Below, in pieces: positions 1 to 7,723 of a stretch of 23,949 nt of DNA. How positions within the stretch are numbered: position 1 is the first letter of the stretch; every line of letters starts with the position of its first letter. Position numbers and translations under genes: made by a program. The notes beneath the pieces were generated by a model. That model made no database searches. It was not told the DNA's origin and saw nothing but the letters and a program-made list of their open reading frames with translations. The stretch is from the IMG/VR virus record IMGVR_UViG_3300008116_000285, positions 1-23,949 of that record; one strand, given 5' to 3'. The DNA comes from a virus.

Positions 1-6
1 AATTCC

Positions 7-21
7 TGGGCACAATGCCCA
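7..21 (+). other. Short inverted repeat upstream of the first gene
   Basis: A perfect 5-bp stem (TGGGC at 7-11, GCCCA at 17-21) encloses a 5-nt loop. No T-run follows, so it is a poor terminator candidate. It sits just before the Shine-Dalgarno of the first gene and could be the end of an upstream element cut by the window edge. Confidence 0.25.
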
Positions 22-37
22 GAAATAGGAGGATCTA

Positions 38-262
38 ATGAAACAAGATCTTAACAATGATGGAAAGGTAACTATGCAGGAGAAAATTCTCGCAGCATTG
101 TCAAGCTATGGTCGTCACTTTTTAGGTGCAACCATTGCTCTTTACATGACTGGAAATACTGACCCAGGAGACCTAATTAAGGGCGGACTCGCAGCAGTGC
201 TACCCGTTATTTTGAAGGCTCTAAATACAAATGAGCCATCTTTTGGCTTTACTAAGAAGTAA
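38..262 (+). CDS. Holin-like small membrane protein with EF-hand-like N-terminus
   Basis: This 74-residue protein has a hydrophobic stretch at about residues 17-38 and a second, more amphipathic one at about 47-62, then a short Lys-ending tail. Small size, one or two membrane segments and a place beside late genes suggest a holin or other inner-membrane lysis protein, but no family signature settles this. Residues 4-15 match an EF-hand/dockerin calcium loop (D4, N6, D8, G9, T12, E15). A strong AGGAGG Shine-Dalgarno at 27-32 supports the ATG at 38. A hairpin terminator follows the stop, so this gene probably ends a transcription unit that begins left of the window. A structural membrane protein is an alternative. 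Confidence 0.6.
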   Translation: MKQDLNNDGKVTMQEKILAALSSYGRHFLGATIALYMTGNTDPGDLIKGGLAAVLPVILKALNTNEPSFGFTKK

Positions 263-284
263 AAACTAAAATCAATTAGGACGG

Positions 285-314
285 CTCCTATGCTAAAATG
301 GGCATAGGAGTTTT
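285..314 (+). terminator. Rho-independent terminator after the holin-like gene
   Basis: A perfect 9-bp stem (CTCCTATGC at 285-293, GCATAGGAG at 302-310) has an 8-nt loop and is followed by TTTT at 311-314. It lies between the stop at 262 and the next gene at 336. The loop side also contains TGCTAAAAT (291-299), which resembles an extended -10, so the element may both end one transcript and start another. Confidence 0.7.
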
Positions 315-335
315 CCTATTTAGGAGATTTGGCAA

Positions 336-683
336 ATGGCAGGACAAAAGAATTTTGAAGTAGATCAGAATACCACTTTTTCTTTTATTGTAGAATATAA
401 AGATGCTGATGGTAATCCAATTGATTTAGATGGCGCTACAGCTAAAATGCAGGTTAGAGACACCAAGGGTGGTTCAAAGCTAGCGTTTACATTAACATCA
501 CCAAATGGTGGAATCGTAATAGATGCGCCAAATGGAAAGTTAACATGCAAAATGACACCAACACAAACTAATAAACTCTTTTATCCAAAATCATCTTATG
601 ACCTAATGATAGTAGACTCTAATTCAAATAAAACAAAGCTTATTGAAGGATTCTTTACTTTAAGCAGATCGGTAACTATCTAA
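336..683 (+). CDS. Small beta-sandwich baseplate/tail accessory protein
   Basis: This 115-residue protein is beta-rich. It opens with a pattern common in small phage proteins encoded beside fibre genes: a stretch around YKDADGNPIDLDG (about residues 21-33), then AKMQVRD, and later a G-rich turn before a hydrophobic strand, a shape also seen in BppU-type N-terminal domains. A role as a baseplate or fibre attachment protein is inferred from this and from its place at the head of the fibre gene run. The ATG follows a GGAGA Shine-Dalgarno at 323-327. Its stop overlaps the next start as TAATG (681-685), so the two are translationally coupled. I did not recognise a specific named family. Confidence 0.55.
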   Translation: MAGQKNFEVDQNTTFSFIVEYKDADGNPIDLDGATAKMQVRDTKGGSKLAFTLTSPNGGIVIDAPNGKLTCKMTPTQTNKLFYPKSSYDLMIVDSNSNKTKLIEGFFTLSRSVTI

Positions 684-1120
684 TGACAGAAAAAATTGTT
701 GTAGTCGAAGATGTACATAAGGTAATAATTCCGACTGCAGGAATTCAGGGTCCTAGAGGTAAAACTATTCTCAATGGGAATGGCGCACCAGCAGATAATC
801 TTGGCACAGAAGGCGACTTCTACTATGACAAGCAAACAACAAGATTCTATGGCCCAAAACCTCAAGAAACATCTTGGGCTGGAGCAACAAATTACCTACT
901 AAGCACAAGTACGCTAACATATCCATTTTCAATTAATCAGGTTACAAATGAGGGTACCTACTGGGCTCTTGAAATAACCCATAATATGGGCTACAACCCA
1001 AATGTCACTGTCAAAAATAGCGCAGGCGACATATTAGAAACTGGAATAGACTATAATAGTATTAACAAAATTACACTGACTATGGCTCAACCATTCGGTG
1101 GGACAGCATATCTGTCTTAA
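683..1120 (+). CDS. Small tail-fibre protein with collagen-like segment
   Basis: A 145-residue adhesin-like protein. A short collagen-like segment with GIQGPRG lies at residues 20-26. A mini-module of the type G-D-x-Y-Y...W follows (about 43-66), and the C-terminal ~50 residues (from about 95) form a strand-rich module beginning EITHNMGY. Essentially the same C-terminal module ends the next gene. Collagen-like repeats in phages usually support trimerisation of thin fibres, so a small trimeric fibre or fibre tip is likely. Its start overlaps the upstream stop. Five residues per strand turn and the absence of catalytic motifs argue against an enzyme. Confidence 0.65.
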   Translation: MTEKIVVVEDVHKVIIPTAGIQGPRGKTILNGNGAPADNLGTEGDFYYDKQTTRFYGPKPQETSWAGATNYLLSTSTLTYPFSINQVTNEGTYWALEITHNMGYNPNVTVKNSAGDILETGIDYNSINKITLTMAQPFGGTAYLS

Positions 1121-1134
1121 GGGAGAAGTAGAAA

Positions 1135-2358
1135 ATGGCAAGATTATTTGTAACTGATATCAATCTTAACAAGAATGAACTTCAGAATGCCCGCATCCAG
1201 GGGTTAAGCTCTGCACCGTCAGCTGCAGTTACTGGACAGATTTATTACAACACACAAGATAATATTCTTTATTACTACAATGGACTGACTGCACCAGATG
1301 GTCCATGGATGCCTATGGGTTCATCCGCAGAAGTTATTCAAGATGTAATTGGATCTTCTGTTCTAGGCGGAACAGCAATAACAACAACCTACAATGATTT
1401 GGCTGGTACAACAACAGTAACACTTGATGATACTGCAGTAACACCTGGCTCATATGGTTCACAAACACAAATTCCTACATTTACAGTAGATGCACAGGGT
1501 CGTTTAACTGCAGCAGGCACAGTAGACGTAGCAACACAACTAGATTTAGGTGCAGATAATGCACATGGTGGTTATAAGCTAGATCTTCTAACAGACACAG
1601 TTAAGTTTGTTGGTGGAGAAGGCATTGATACCACTTATACAGCAGATGAAACACTACATACAATCACAATTTCTGGAGAAGATGCATCAACAACCAATAA
1701 GGGTATTGCATCTTTTGAAACAGAAGACTTTACAGTTACAGCTGGCCATGTAACAATTAAAAATGTAAACCTAGCCACACAAACAACTGGTAATTATGTA
1801 GCAACAATTTCTGGAACAGAAAATGAAATTACTGTTTCTGGATCAGGTACAGAAAATGCTGCAATTACAATTGGTCTTCCATCAGATGTAACAATTGAGA
1901 ACAACCTTAACATTGGCGGAGATCTCAATGTTGCTGGTGTAATTAACACAGTTAATTCTACACAGGTAAATATCTCAGATAATAAGGTTAACCTTAACTC
2001 TGATATGCCAGAAGCCAACTCACCATCTTTGGATGCTGGAATTGTTGTACACCGTGGAATTGAAGCAGATGCTGAGCTTCTATGGAGCGAGACAGCAGAT
2101 AAGTGGCAAGTAGGACTTGTTGGAGGACATTACCACGATATAGCACGTAAGTATGTATCTACAATTGGTGATGCATCATCTTTAACATATCCAATCACAC
2201 ACAACCTTGGAACTCGTGAAGTTCAAGTTCAAGTTTACGATTCATCAACATACGATACAGTAGAAGCTGATGTTGTAAGAAATACTGCAGACCAAGTAAC
2301 AATAGGATTTACAGTAGCACCTGCTTCTGGAGCATATAAAGTAGTTATCGTAGGATAA
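1135..2358 (+). CDS. Tail fibre protein (407 aa)
   Basis: The protein is rich in Thr, Ala, Gly, Val and Asn with alternating hydrophobic strands, typical of trimeric fibre shafts. The N-terminal part has a GQIYYNTQDNILYYYNG mini-module (about residues 34-50), followed by a segment around FTVDAQGRLTAAGTV (about 116-130) that is common in phage fibres. A repetitive shaft follows (NLNIGGDLNVAG and similar near 260-270). The last ~60 residues contain THNLGTREVQV, the same C-terminal module as in the upstream 145-residue protein. A GGGAG-type Shine-Dalgarno (1121-1125) precedes the ATG. Likely an elongated host-recognition fibre. Confidence 0.75.
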   Translation: MARLFVTDINLNKNELQNARIQGLSSAPSAAVTGQIYYNTQDNILYYYNGLTAPDGPWMPMGSSAEVIQDVIGSSVLGGTAITTTYNDLAGTTTVTLDDTAVTPGSYGSQTQIPTFTVDAQGRLTAAGTVDVATQLDLGADNAHGGYKLDLLTDTVKFVGGEGIDTTYTADETLHTITISGEDASTTNKGIASFETEDFTVTAGHVTIKNVNLATQTTGNYVATISGTENEITVSGSGTENAAITIGLPSDVTIENNLNIGGDLNVAGVINTVNSTQVNISDNKVNLNSDMPEANSPSLDAGIVVHRGIEADAELLWSETADKWQVGLVGGHYHDIARKYVSTIGDASSLTYPITHNLGTREVQVQVYDSSTYDTVEADVVRNTADQVTIGFTVAPASGAYKVVIVG

Positions 2359-2371
2359 AAAGGGGGCTTAA

Positions 2372-2623
2372 ATGTCTGTAAAAAGATTAGTTCCCCTTCA
2401 TGCAGTAGTATTAGATGATAACCCTGTTAATGCACGTATAGGTGATATTTATTACAACAGCATTTCAGAAGAGTTAAGATTTTTTGATGGCTCTAGCTGG
2501 AATCCAGTCGGTGGAGCAATAACTGGAATACTTGACCATATCCATACATATGATGGAGCAATCTTTTCTGTTCAATCTAATGAAGTTCCAGCTTCTGGAG
2601 TTATTGATGGCGGTACTCCATAA
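2372..2623 (+). CDS. Small fibre-associated protein
   Basis: An 83-residue protein consisting largely of one mini-module, RIGDIYYNSISEELRFFDG then a Trp (about residues 22-44), which recurs in four neighbouring fibre proteins. The rest is a short strand-rich tail. It probably decorates or tips a fibre. A very strong AGGGGG Shine-Dalgarno at 2361-2366 precedes the ATG, and the stop overlaps the next start as TAATG. No named family recognised. Confidence 0.6.
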   Translation: MSVKRLVPLHAVVLDDNPVNARIGDIYYNSISEELRFFDGSSWNPVGGAITGILDHIHTYDGAIFSVQSNEVPASGVIDGGTP

Positions 2624-4473
2624 TGCCAGTAATAAGAATAAAAAGAGGAACTACTACCCAGTGGAGTAATTCATTAACACCTTTAACAGGTGGAGAACTT
2701 GGGTATGACATAACATCTAAAGTAATTAAAATAGGTGATGGCACAACTCTTTGGAATGACCTTCTTCCATTAAATAAATTTGAAATTGATGAAATTTCAC
2801 AAGATGCAATTTATAGCGCACTGACAAACTTTGTTTCGGTAGGAAATAATATAACCGTAGAGTATAACGATGTAGATAACTATATGATTTTAGACGTTGG
2901 CCCAAATGTAGTTTTAACGTCTACTCTAGAACAATCTGTTTCAGATAGAATTGCTGAATTAAATACAGACAATTTAAATGAGGGCCTAGCTAATTTATAT
3001 TGGACAGAGTCACGTACAAAAGAAGCAGCAGCAGAGCTATTAGTAAATGCAAATTTAAATAATCTTACAATTACTGGCAATGGATCTGGTTTAACTATTA
3101 CTGCTCAAAACGGGGTGGCTGGCTCAACAACAGACAACCTTCTTGAGGGAACTACAAATCTTTATTTTACAAATCAAAGAGCTTTAGATGCTACAGTATT
3201 AGCATACGATGCTATTGGTGCAGCAACAACAGCACAATCAAATGCAATAGCTTCAGCAAACGAATATACAGACTTAGCAGTATCTGGACTAGGAAACTCT
3301 ATTGGAGATTCTTATGTCCCACAGTCGGACGTTGGCGCATTAGACGGTGTTGCACAACTTGTTGGTGGTTATGTTCCAGATTCTCAAATCTCTCCATCAA
3401 TAGCAAGAGATTCAGAACTATTTAGCGGGTCATATAATGACCTTTCAGACAAGCCAAACATTGCATTGGGCGCAGTTCAATGGACAGCAAACCATACGCT
3501 TCTTCCAGGCGGAGAAAATACAAGATATTTAATTGGAGATATAGTTTATGATGGCGGTAAGATATATGTTGCTAATTATGAAAATGAAAGTATTCCAACA
3601 TCAAGCACACTATATTGGTCAGAAATTGGATCTGGAAAAAGATTAAATATTGACGGCAGAGATATTCCAAATATTACATATAGTCAATTATCTGGAAAAC
3701 CAACCATACCAGATTTAGCTGGTTATGCTACAGAGACATATGTCAATACAGCCGTATCTAATCTTGTAGACACAGCACCAGAAACATTAAATACTCTTAA
3801 TGAATTGGCGGCAGCAATTAATGATGATGCTTCTTATGCATCTACTATTACAACAGCATTAGGCACAAAGGCCCCGTTAGATTCTCCAACATTTACAGGT
3901 ACTGTAAGTGGAATTAGTTCGTCCATGGTAGGCCTTGGAAATGTTGATAATACATCCGATGCAAATAAACCAATTTCTACCGCTACGCAAACAGCACTAA
4001 ACTCTAAATTAGACTCTTCTGGATTTACCTATGCTTCAATTACAATTCCAGTTTATAGCACTATAGCAGAACTGCCTTCTGCCGCATCTAATCATGGCAG
4101 ATGGGCTCATGTTCATGGAGAAGGTGCCATGTTCTTTGCTCACGGTGGCGTATGGTACAGAGCACTATCTGAAACAAATTTATATGTTAACACAAATGCT
4201 CAGTCTAGCTCATATACTTTAGCTACAACTGATTTAGATAAGTTAATTGAAATGTCTGGCGGAGGCACATTAACAATATCAGACTCTGCATCATTCCCAG
4301 TTGGATTTTCATGTGATGTTTTACAAACTGAATCTTCTCAAGTAACTATAGCAGGTAGTGGATTTACTCCAAACGCTACCCCTGGATTAAAATTAAGAAC
4401 ACAATGGAGTTCTGCAACATTAATTAAACGAGCATTAAATTCATGGGTTGTACTCGGCGATTTGAGCGCTTAA
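2623..4473 (+). CDS. Tail fibre with Mtd-like N-terminal attachment domain
   Basis: The first ~50 residues (IKRGTTTQWSN..., GGELGYD, KIGDGTTLWNDL) match the N-terminal domain shared by the Bordetella-phage major tropism determinant and many phage fibres, which attaches the fibre to the tail. Two fibre motifs of the form TDNLNEGLANLYWT follow (about residues 114 and 170). Then comes a segment ending in DVGALDGVAQLVGGYVP (about 236-252) that is nearly repeated in the gene at 6419. A shaft with coiled-coil and SPTFTGTVSG patterns leads to a C-terminal beta-rich cap (about 520-616). Host recognition is the probable role. No variable-repeat or reverse transcriptase is visible, so diversity generation is not supported. 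Confidence 0.8.
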   Translation: MPVIRIKRGTTTQWSNSLTPLTGGELGYDITSKVIKIGDGTTLWNDLLPLNKFEIDEISQDAIYSALTNFVSVGNNITVEYNDVDNYMILDVGPNVVLTSTLEQSVSDRIAELNTDNLNEGLANLYWTESRTKEAAAELLVNANLNNLTITGNGSGLTITAQNGVAGSTTDNLLEGTTNLYFTNQRALDATVLAYDAIGAATTAQSNAIASANEYTDLAVSGLGNSIGDSYVPQSDVGALDGVAQLVGGYVPDSQISPSIARDSELFSGSYNDLSDKPNIALGAVQWTANHTLLPGGENTRYLIGDIVYDGGKIYVANYENESIPTSSTLYWSEIGSGKRLNIDGRDIPNITYSQLSGKPTIPDLAGYATETYVNTAVSNLVDTAPETLNTLNELAAAINDDASYASTITTALGTKAPLDSPTFTGTVSGISSSMVGLGNVDNTSDANKPISTATQTALNSKLDSSGFTYASITIPVYSTIAELPSAASNHGRWAHVHGEGAMFFAHGGVWYRALSETNLYVNTNAQSSSYTLATTDLDKLIEMSGGGTLTISDSASFPVGFSCDVLQTESSQVTIAGSGFTPNATPGLKLRTQWSSATLIKRALNSWVVLGDLSA

Positions 4474-4474
4474 A

Positions 4475-5710
4475 ATGCGTAGAAGATCTGGTAGAGGTGG
4501 AAGTAGAAAATTTAGTGTTCCAAATCTAAATGGGCTTACAAGATCACAAGCAATTGCAGCAATTCAGGCTGCAGGTTTTACATATTCAGAATCTCAACAA
4601 GAAACAAGTACTTCAGGGTTAAATTTATTTATTAGCCAGCAATCTGTTTCTGCAGGAACAGTCATACCACTTGGCTCAACAGTACCTTTTATTTATTATA
4701 ATTATGTAGAGCCAGCTCCAGTAATTACATATGGACCATGTGAGACATACGGCAGCCCAATACAGAATTTAGGCAATAGTACAGGATGTTCTGGCAATTT
4801 TTATCAAGAGCGCACAACATATAGATATAACACAAGAAAAAAGATTTATTCTAATGGCTCATGGGATGGATCTTCATATTCAACAGATGGTTGTGGAACA
4901 ACAGATGTTTTAACTGTTACAAGCAGCAATCAAATAGACGGTTTGTGTGGATACACAGCGCCACCACCCGCATGCACAATTACATCTTATTCGGAATGGT
5001 CTTATGGCAATATTACATGGAGCGGAAACTGTCCATCTGGGACAGAGTCTGGAACAGCAGCATCTAGAAGTAGAACAGATAATTGCGGAAATACTTATAA
5101 TGAAAGCGGAAGCTATTCTGTAACCAGATCTTGTACCCCTCCAGTAACAGTTACTTATGGTCCATGTCAAGCATATGGAGATGCAATAGGAAGTAGTCCA
5201 GTAGGTGGCGGAAGTTATTGTAACGGAACATATACAGTAAATTATCAAACATGGCCATATAACGCTAGAAGAACAATTTTGAATAATGGATCTTGGGATG
5301 GATATTCATATGACTATAGTTGCGGATCTATCAATCAGCAAATTATTATAAGTAATAGCCAGGTAGACGGCTCTTGCGGATATACTACTCCGCCTCCACC
5401 ATCCACAACTTGGTATTGCACTGAATCCTATAATGGTGGTGGTGTTGGAAATTGCGGATATTCAACATCAACATTTAATAATTCAGCATCTGGATCTGGA
5501 TATTCTAGACAATGCTCTACTTCTGGATATCCTGCATGCCAGTCTACAAATCCAACTCCAGTATGTACATCTTATAAATATCAATGCAAGAGTTATGATG
5601 TAACAAATCCAGCAAGCAATAACTACTTCCAATGCTACAATGTGGGAGACTGTACAGCAAACAATAACTCAGATGGATCTAGAACAACGTGTTGTGCAAG
5701 CTATGGGTAA
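4475..5710 (+). CDS. PASTA-domain, cysteine-rich repeat virion/adhesin protein
   Basis: After a basic start, residues 13-77 form a PASTA domain (VPNLNGLTRSQAIAAIQAAG, then a VSAGTVIPLGSTV turn). PASTA domains are known mainly from Gram-positive Ser/Thr kinases and penicillin-binding proteins, where they bind cell-wall muropeptides. The rest is Ser/Thr/Tyr/Gly-rich with 22 cysteines. Two tandem ~78-residue modules start with YGPC (about 86-163 and 228-306) and both carry NGSWDG and end in CGYT-P-P. A different Cys-rich spacer separates them, and another Cys-rich tail ends the protein. There is no signal peptide. The ATG lies one base after the upstream stop, suggesting coupling. A disulfide-stabilised, wall-binding virion adhesin is the best guess. 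Confidence 0.7.
   Translation: MRRRSGRGGSRKFSVPNLNGLTRSQAIAAIQAAGFTYSESQQETSTSGLNLFISQQSVSAGTVIPLGSTVPFIYYNYVEPAPVITYGPCETYGSPIQNLGNSTGCSGNFYQERTTYRYNTRKKIYSNGSWDGSSYSTDGCGTTDVLTVTSSNQIDGLCGYTAPPPACTITSYSEWSYGNITWSGNCPSGTESGTAASRSRTDNCGNTYNESGSYSVTRSCTPPVTVTYGPCQAYGDAIGSSPVGGGSYCNGTYTVNYQTWPYNARRTILNNGSWDGYSYDYSCGSINQQIIISNSQVDGSCGYTTPPPPSTTWYCTESYNGGGVGNCGYSTSTFNNSASGSGYSRQCSTSGYPACQSTNPTPVCTSYKYQCKSYDVTNPASNNYFQCYNVGDCTANNNSDGSRTTCCASYG
4730..5395 (+). repeat. Two diverged Cys-rich tandem modules with spacer
   Basis: The copies lie at about 4730-4963 and 5156-5393. Both encode YGPC at the start, a basic/aromatic middle with YNxR, the shared NGSWDG block, then IDG-C or VDG-C followed by GYT and a proline stretch. 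DNA identity is low outside these anchors, so the duplication is old or maintained by protein selection. Confidence 0.75.
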
Positions 5711-5720
5711 ATTTAAGGTA

Positions 5721-5749
5721 TTTACAAAATTTAACAGAAAAGGTATAAT
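5721..5749 (+). promoter_or_regulatory. Near-consensus sigma70-type promoter, leaderless junction
   Basis: TTTACA (5721-5726) and TATAAT (5744-5749) are separated by exactly 17 bp. The predicted start point, about 7 nt after the -10, falls on or beside the A of the ATG at 5756. No Shine-Dalgarno fits between, so the transcript is probably leaderless. Confidence 0.75.
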
Positions 5750-5755
5750 CTATAG

Positions 5756-6139
5756 ATGATTAATTTACAAGAAGAAGACTGGTTTATTCCAGGAGTAAAA
5801 ATAGCCAAAGTTGCGGCAGGAGAATCAGCAAAACAAGTGGCAGTCATTATAGATGGCCAGATAGCATTCTTTATTGGTGTAAAAGAAGAAATTGCTAATA
5901 AGCTATTAAACGCAACAAGTTTTTTAGAGTGTGAATCTGTAAATGGACTGTTCTGCACATCATTTGTGATTGACACAACAGTTGATCAAATTTTATCTAA
6001 CGAAATGACGCAGGCTGCATTACTTTCAAGTCCAGAATTTGTTTTAGTTGACAAGGATGTTCAAAGGCATGCTGAATTAGCAGAGGCTGGTTGGCTATAT
6101 CAAGATGGTCAATTTATAGTTCCAGGAGTATACGAATGA
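5756..6139 (+). CDS. Unrecognised 127-residue phage protein
   Basis: I do not recognise this protein. It looks like a compact alpha/beta fold: a strand-rich first half (VAVIIDGQIAFFIGV at about residues 28-42), a helical middle and a short C-terminal motif around GWLYQDGQFIVPG (about 111-123). It has no signal peptide, membrane segment or obvious catalytic motif. It is the first gene after a strong promoter whose predicted start coincides with its ATG, and it overlaps the zinc-ribbon gene downstream by ATGA, so the two are co-translated. Because they sit inside the fibre block with their own promoter, they may be accessory rather than structural. Confidence 0.6.
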   Translation: MINLQEEDWFIPGVKIAKVAAGESAKQVAVIIDGQIAFFIGVKEEIANKLLNATSFLECESVNGLFCTSFVIDTTVDQILSNEMTQAALLSSPEFVLVDKDVQRHAELAEAGWLYQDGQFIVPGVYE

Positions 6140-6372
6140 CAGAAAAAAGTAAGTGGCAGCAGTATAAGGAAAAACTTGGAGATACCAGGCCTTGGGATAT
6201 GTTAAATCCAAATACTGAATATGCTACAGAGGAAGAGGGGGAAAGGAGATACGACATTTGTAAGGGCTGCCCAGAGCTCATAGATTTAACAAAACAATGT
6301 AAGCAGTGCGGATGCTTTATGGTTATGAAAACCAAACTACAACACGCTACCTGCCCGCTAGGAAAATGGTAA
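6136..6372 (+). CDS. Small zinc-ribbon protein
   Basis: Starting at ATG 6136 (ATGA overlap with the upstream stop) gives 78 residues; a longer upstream start at 6091 lies deep inside the preceding gene and is rejected. Six cysteines are placed as CxxC (C42, C45), CxxCxC (C55, C58, C60) and C73, a treble or zinc-ribbon pattern. The motif RPWDMLNPNTEYA (about residues 19-31) precedes it and the protein ends in CPLGKW. Small proteins of this pattern recur in tailed phages, but their role is not known to me. Metal binding is confident by pattern. Function, whether regulation or virion stability, is open. Confidence 0.7.
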   Translation: MTEKSKWQQYKEKLGDTRPWDMLNPNTEYATEEEGERRYDICKGCPELIDLTKQCKQCGCFMVMKTKLQHATCPLGKW

Positions 6373-6392
6373 TCTACTAACAAATACTGGGG

Positions 6393-6409
6393 TATAATTG
6401 GAAAAGAGG
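6393..6409 (+). promoter_or_regulatory. -10 element and Shine-Dalgarno for the 6419 fibre gene
   Basis: TATAAT at 6393-6398 is preceded by GGGG, and no good -35 lies 16-18 bp upstream. A predicted start near 6405 gives a short leader. AAGAGG at 6404-6409 is a usable Shine-Dalgarno 9 nt before the ATG, though a start near 6405 would trim it. Unlike the other promoters in this window, this gene is placed about 20 nt from its -10. Confidence 0.45.
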
Positions 6410-6418
6410 TATACGTAA

Positions 6419-7723
6419 ATGGCAACACAATTTCCAGAGGAGCTTGACTCCTTTTTAAATCCGCAACCAACGGATTCGGTTGCCGCCGTATCTCATGCCG
6501 CCCAACACGCAGACGCTAACGATGCCATAGAGGCATTGCAGGCTAAATTAGGCACAAACAATTCAACAGACCCATCTTCTATAGAGTATAGGGTTAAGGC
6601 CCTAGAAGACCAACCGTTTGATTCTGAAGCGGTAATGGATGCAGTTGATTCGGTTCTTATTGCTGGTTCTGGTATAACAAAACTTTATGATGATTCATTA
6701 GATACATTAACTGTATCTGTAGACACCACTACTATATCTACACGTACCTATGCAGATGATGTAGCAAACCTTGCGGCTGGCACAGCCCTCACAAACGCTA
6801 ATGACTATACAGATATTGCAATTACTGCTCTTTCTGCCGTTTACGACTCGCTTGGTTCAGCATCTGCAGCACAAACAGCCGCACAGATATATGCAGATGG
6901 ACTAGCAGTAAATTATGATCCAGTTGGCTCAGCTTCTGCAGCATTGGCCGATGCAAATGAATACACAGATATAGCGGTTGCAGGATTAGGCAACTCTCTT
7001 CCAAATATATATGTACCAATTTCTGATGTAGGAGCCCTAGACGGAGTAGCTCAACTAGTAGGCGGATTTGTACCTTTAAGTCAATTAAATATTACAGAAG
7101 AAATTCAAGATGTTGCAGCTCAGATGATAACATCTGGTACACATACAAATATATTAGTTTCTTATAATGATGAAAATGGAACAATTAGCTTTACTGGGTC
7201 TGCCCCACAATTAACACAAGAAGAGATCCAGGATTACGTAGCCCCTTTATTTAATCATGGCCTACATACAAATATAACAGCAACATATGATGATCAAAAT
7301 AATAAAATTTTACTTACATCTTCTTCTACTGGCGGATCTTTAACACAAGAAGAAGTACAGGACTTTGTAGCCCCACTATTAAATCACGCTTTTCATACAA
7401 ACATAACTGCTTCATACGATGATGCAAATAATAGAATTGTTCTTCAAGGCAACTCTGGCGGTGGCGGTGGTGGAGCTTCTGTAATAATTTCTCCTACAGC
7501 CCCATCAACACCAGGACTAGGAGACATTTGGTTAGACTCAGATAATGGTAAAACATATATCTGGGACGGAGCATTCTGGATAGAAGTCGGTGGATCAAGT
7601 TCTCAAGCAATAGCTGCTGTAACATCTATACCACCAACAAGTCCAGTCCTCGGCTCTATTTGGTTAAATTCTTCAACAGCAAAAACATATATATATGAAG
7701 GCTCATTCTGGGTTGAAGTATAA
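6419..7723 (+). CDS. Tail fibre protein (434 aa) with triplicated beta module
   Basis: The N-terminus (AAQHADANDAIEALQAKLG, about residues 27-45) is a pattern widely seen in phage fibre N-termini. A shaft with YDSLGSA/YDPVGSA repeats follows, ending in DVGALDGVAQLVGGFVP (about 202-218), which is nearly identical to a segment of the gene at 2623. Three ~40-residue modules then occur (nucleotides about 7093-7450), the last two starting LTQEE[IV]QD[YF]VAPL and containing HTNITA[TS]YDD. After a Gly-rich hinge come two copies of the GDIWLD...W / GSIWLN...W mini-module. The modular, repeat-rich composition and late-gene setting indicate a host-range fibre. Confidence 0.75.
   Translation: MATQFPEELDSFLNPQPTDSVAAVSHAAQHADANDAIEALQAKLGTNNSTDPSSIEYRVKALEDQPFDSEAVMDAVDSVLIAGSGITKLYDDSLDTLTVSVDTTTISTRTYADDVANLAAGTALTNANDYTDIAITALSAVYDSLGSASAAQTAAQIYADGLAVNYDPVGSASAALADANEYTDIAVAGLGNSLPNIYVPISDVGALDGVAQLVGGFVPLSQLNITEEIQDVAAQMITSGTHTNILVSYNDENGTISFTGSAPQLTQEEIQDYVAPLFNHGLHTNITATYDDQNNKILLTSSSTGGSLTQEEVQDFVAPLLNHAFHTNITASYDDANNRIVLQGNSGGGGGGASVIISPTAPSTPGLGDIWLDSDNGKTYIWDGAFWIEVGGSSSQAIAAVTSIPPTSPVLGSIWLNSSTAKTYIYEGSFWVEV

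Noticed and set aside
2623-4473. Diversity-generating retroelement suggested by the Mtd-like N-terminus
   Set aside because: No reverse transcriptase, template repeat or C-terminal C-type lectin variable region is visible in the window; the N-terminal domain alone is common in phage fibres.
4910-5248. Cys-rich open frame on the - strand
   Set aside because: It is the antisense of the cysteine-rich repeat gene, with no ribosome binding site and no recognisable domain.
6091-6135. Upstream ATG for the zinc-ribbon protein
   Set aside because: It lies deep inside the preceding gene; the ATGA overlap at 6136 is the standard junction here.
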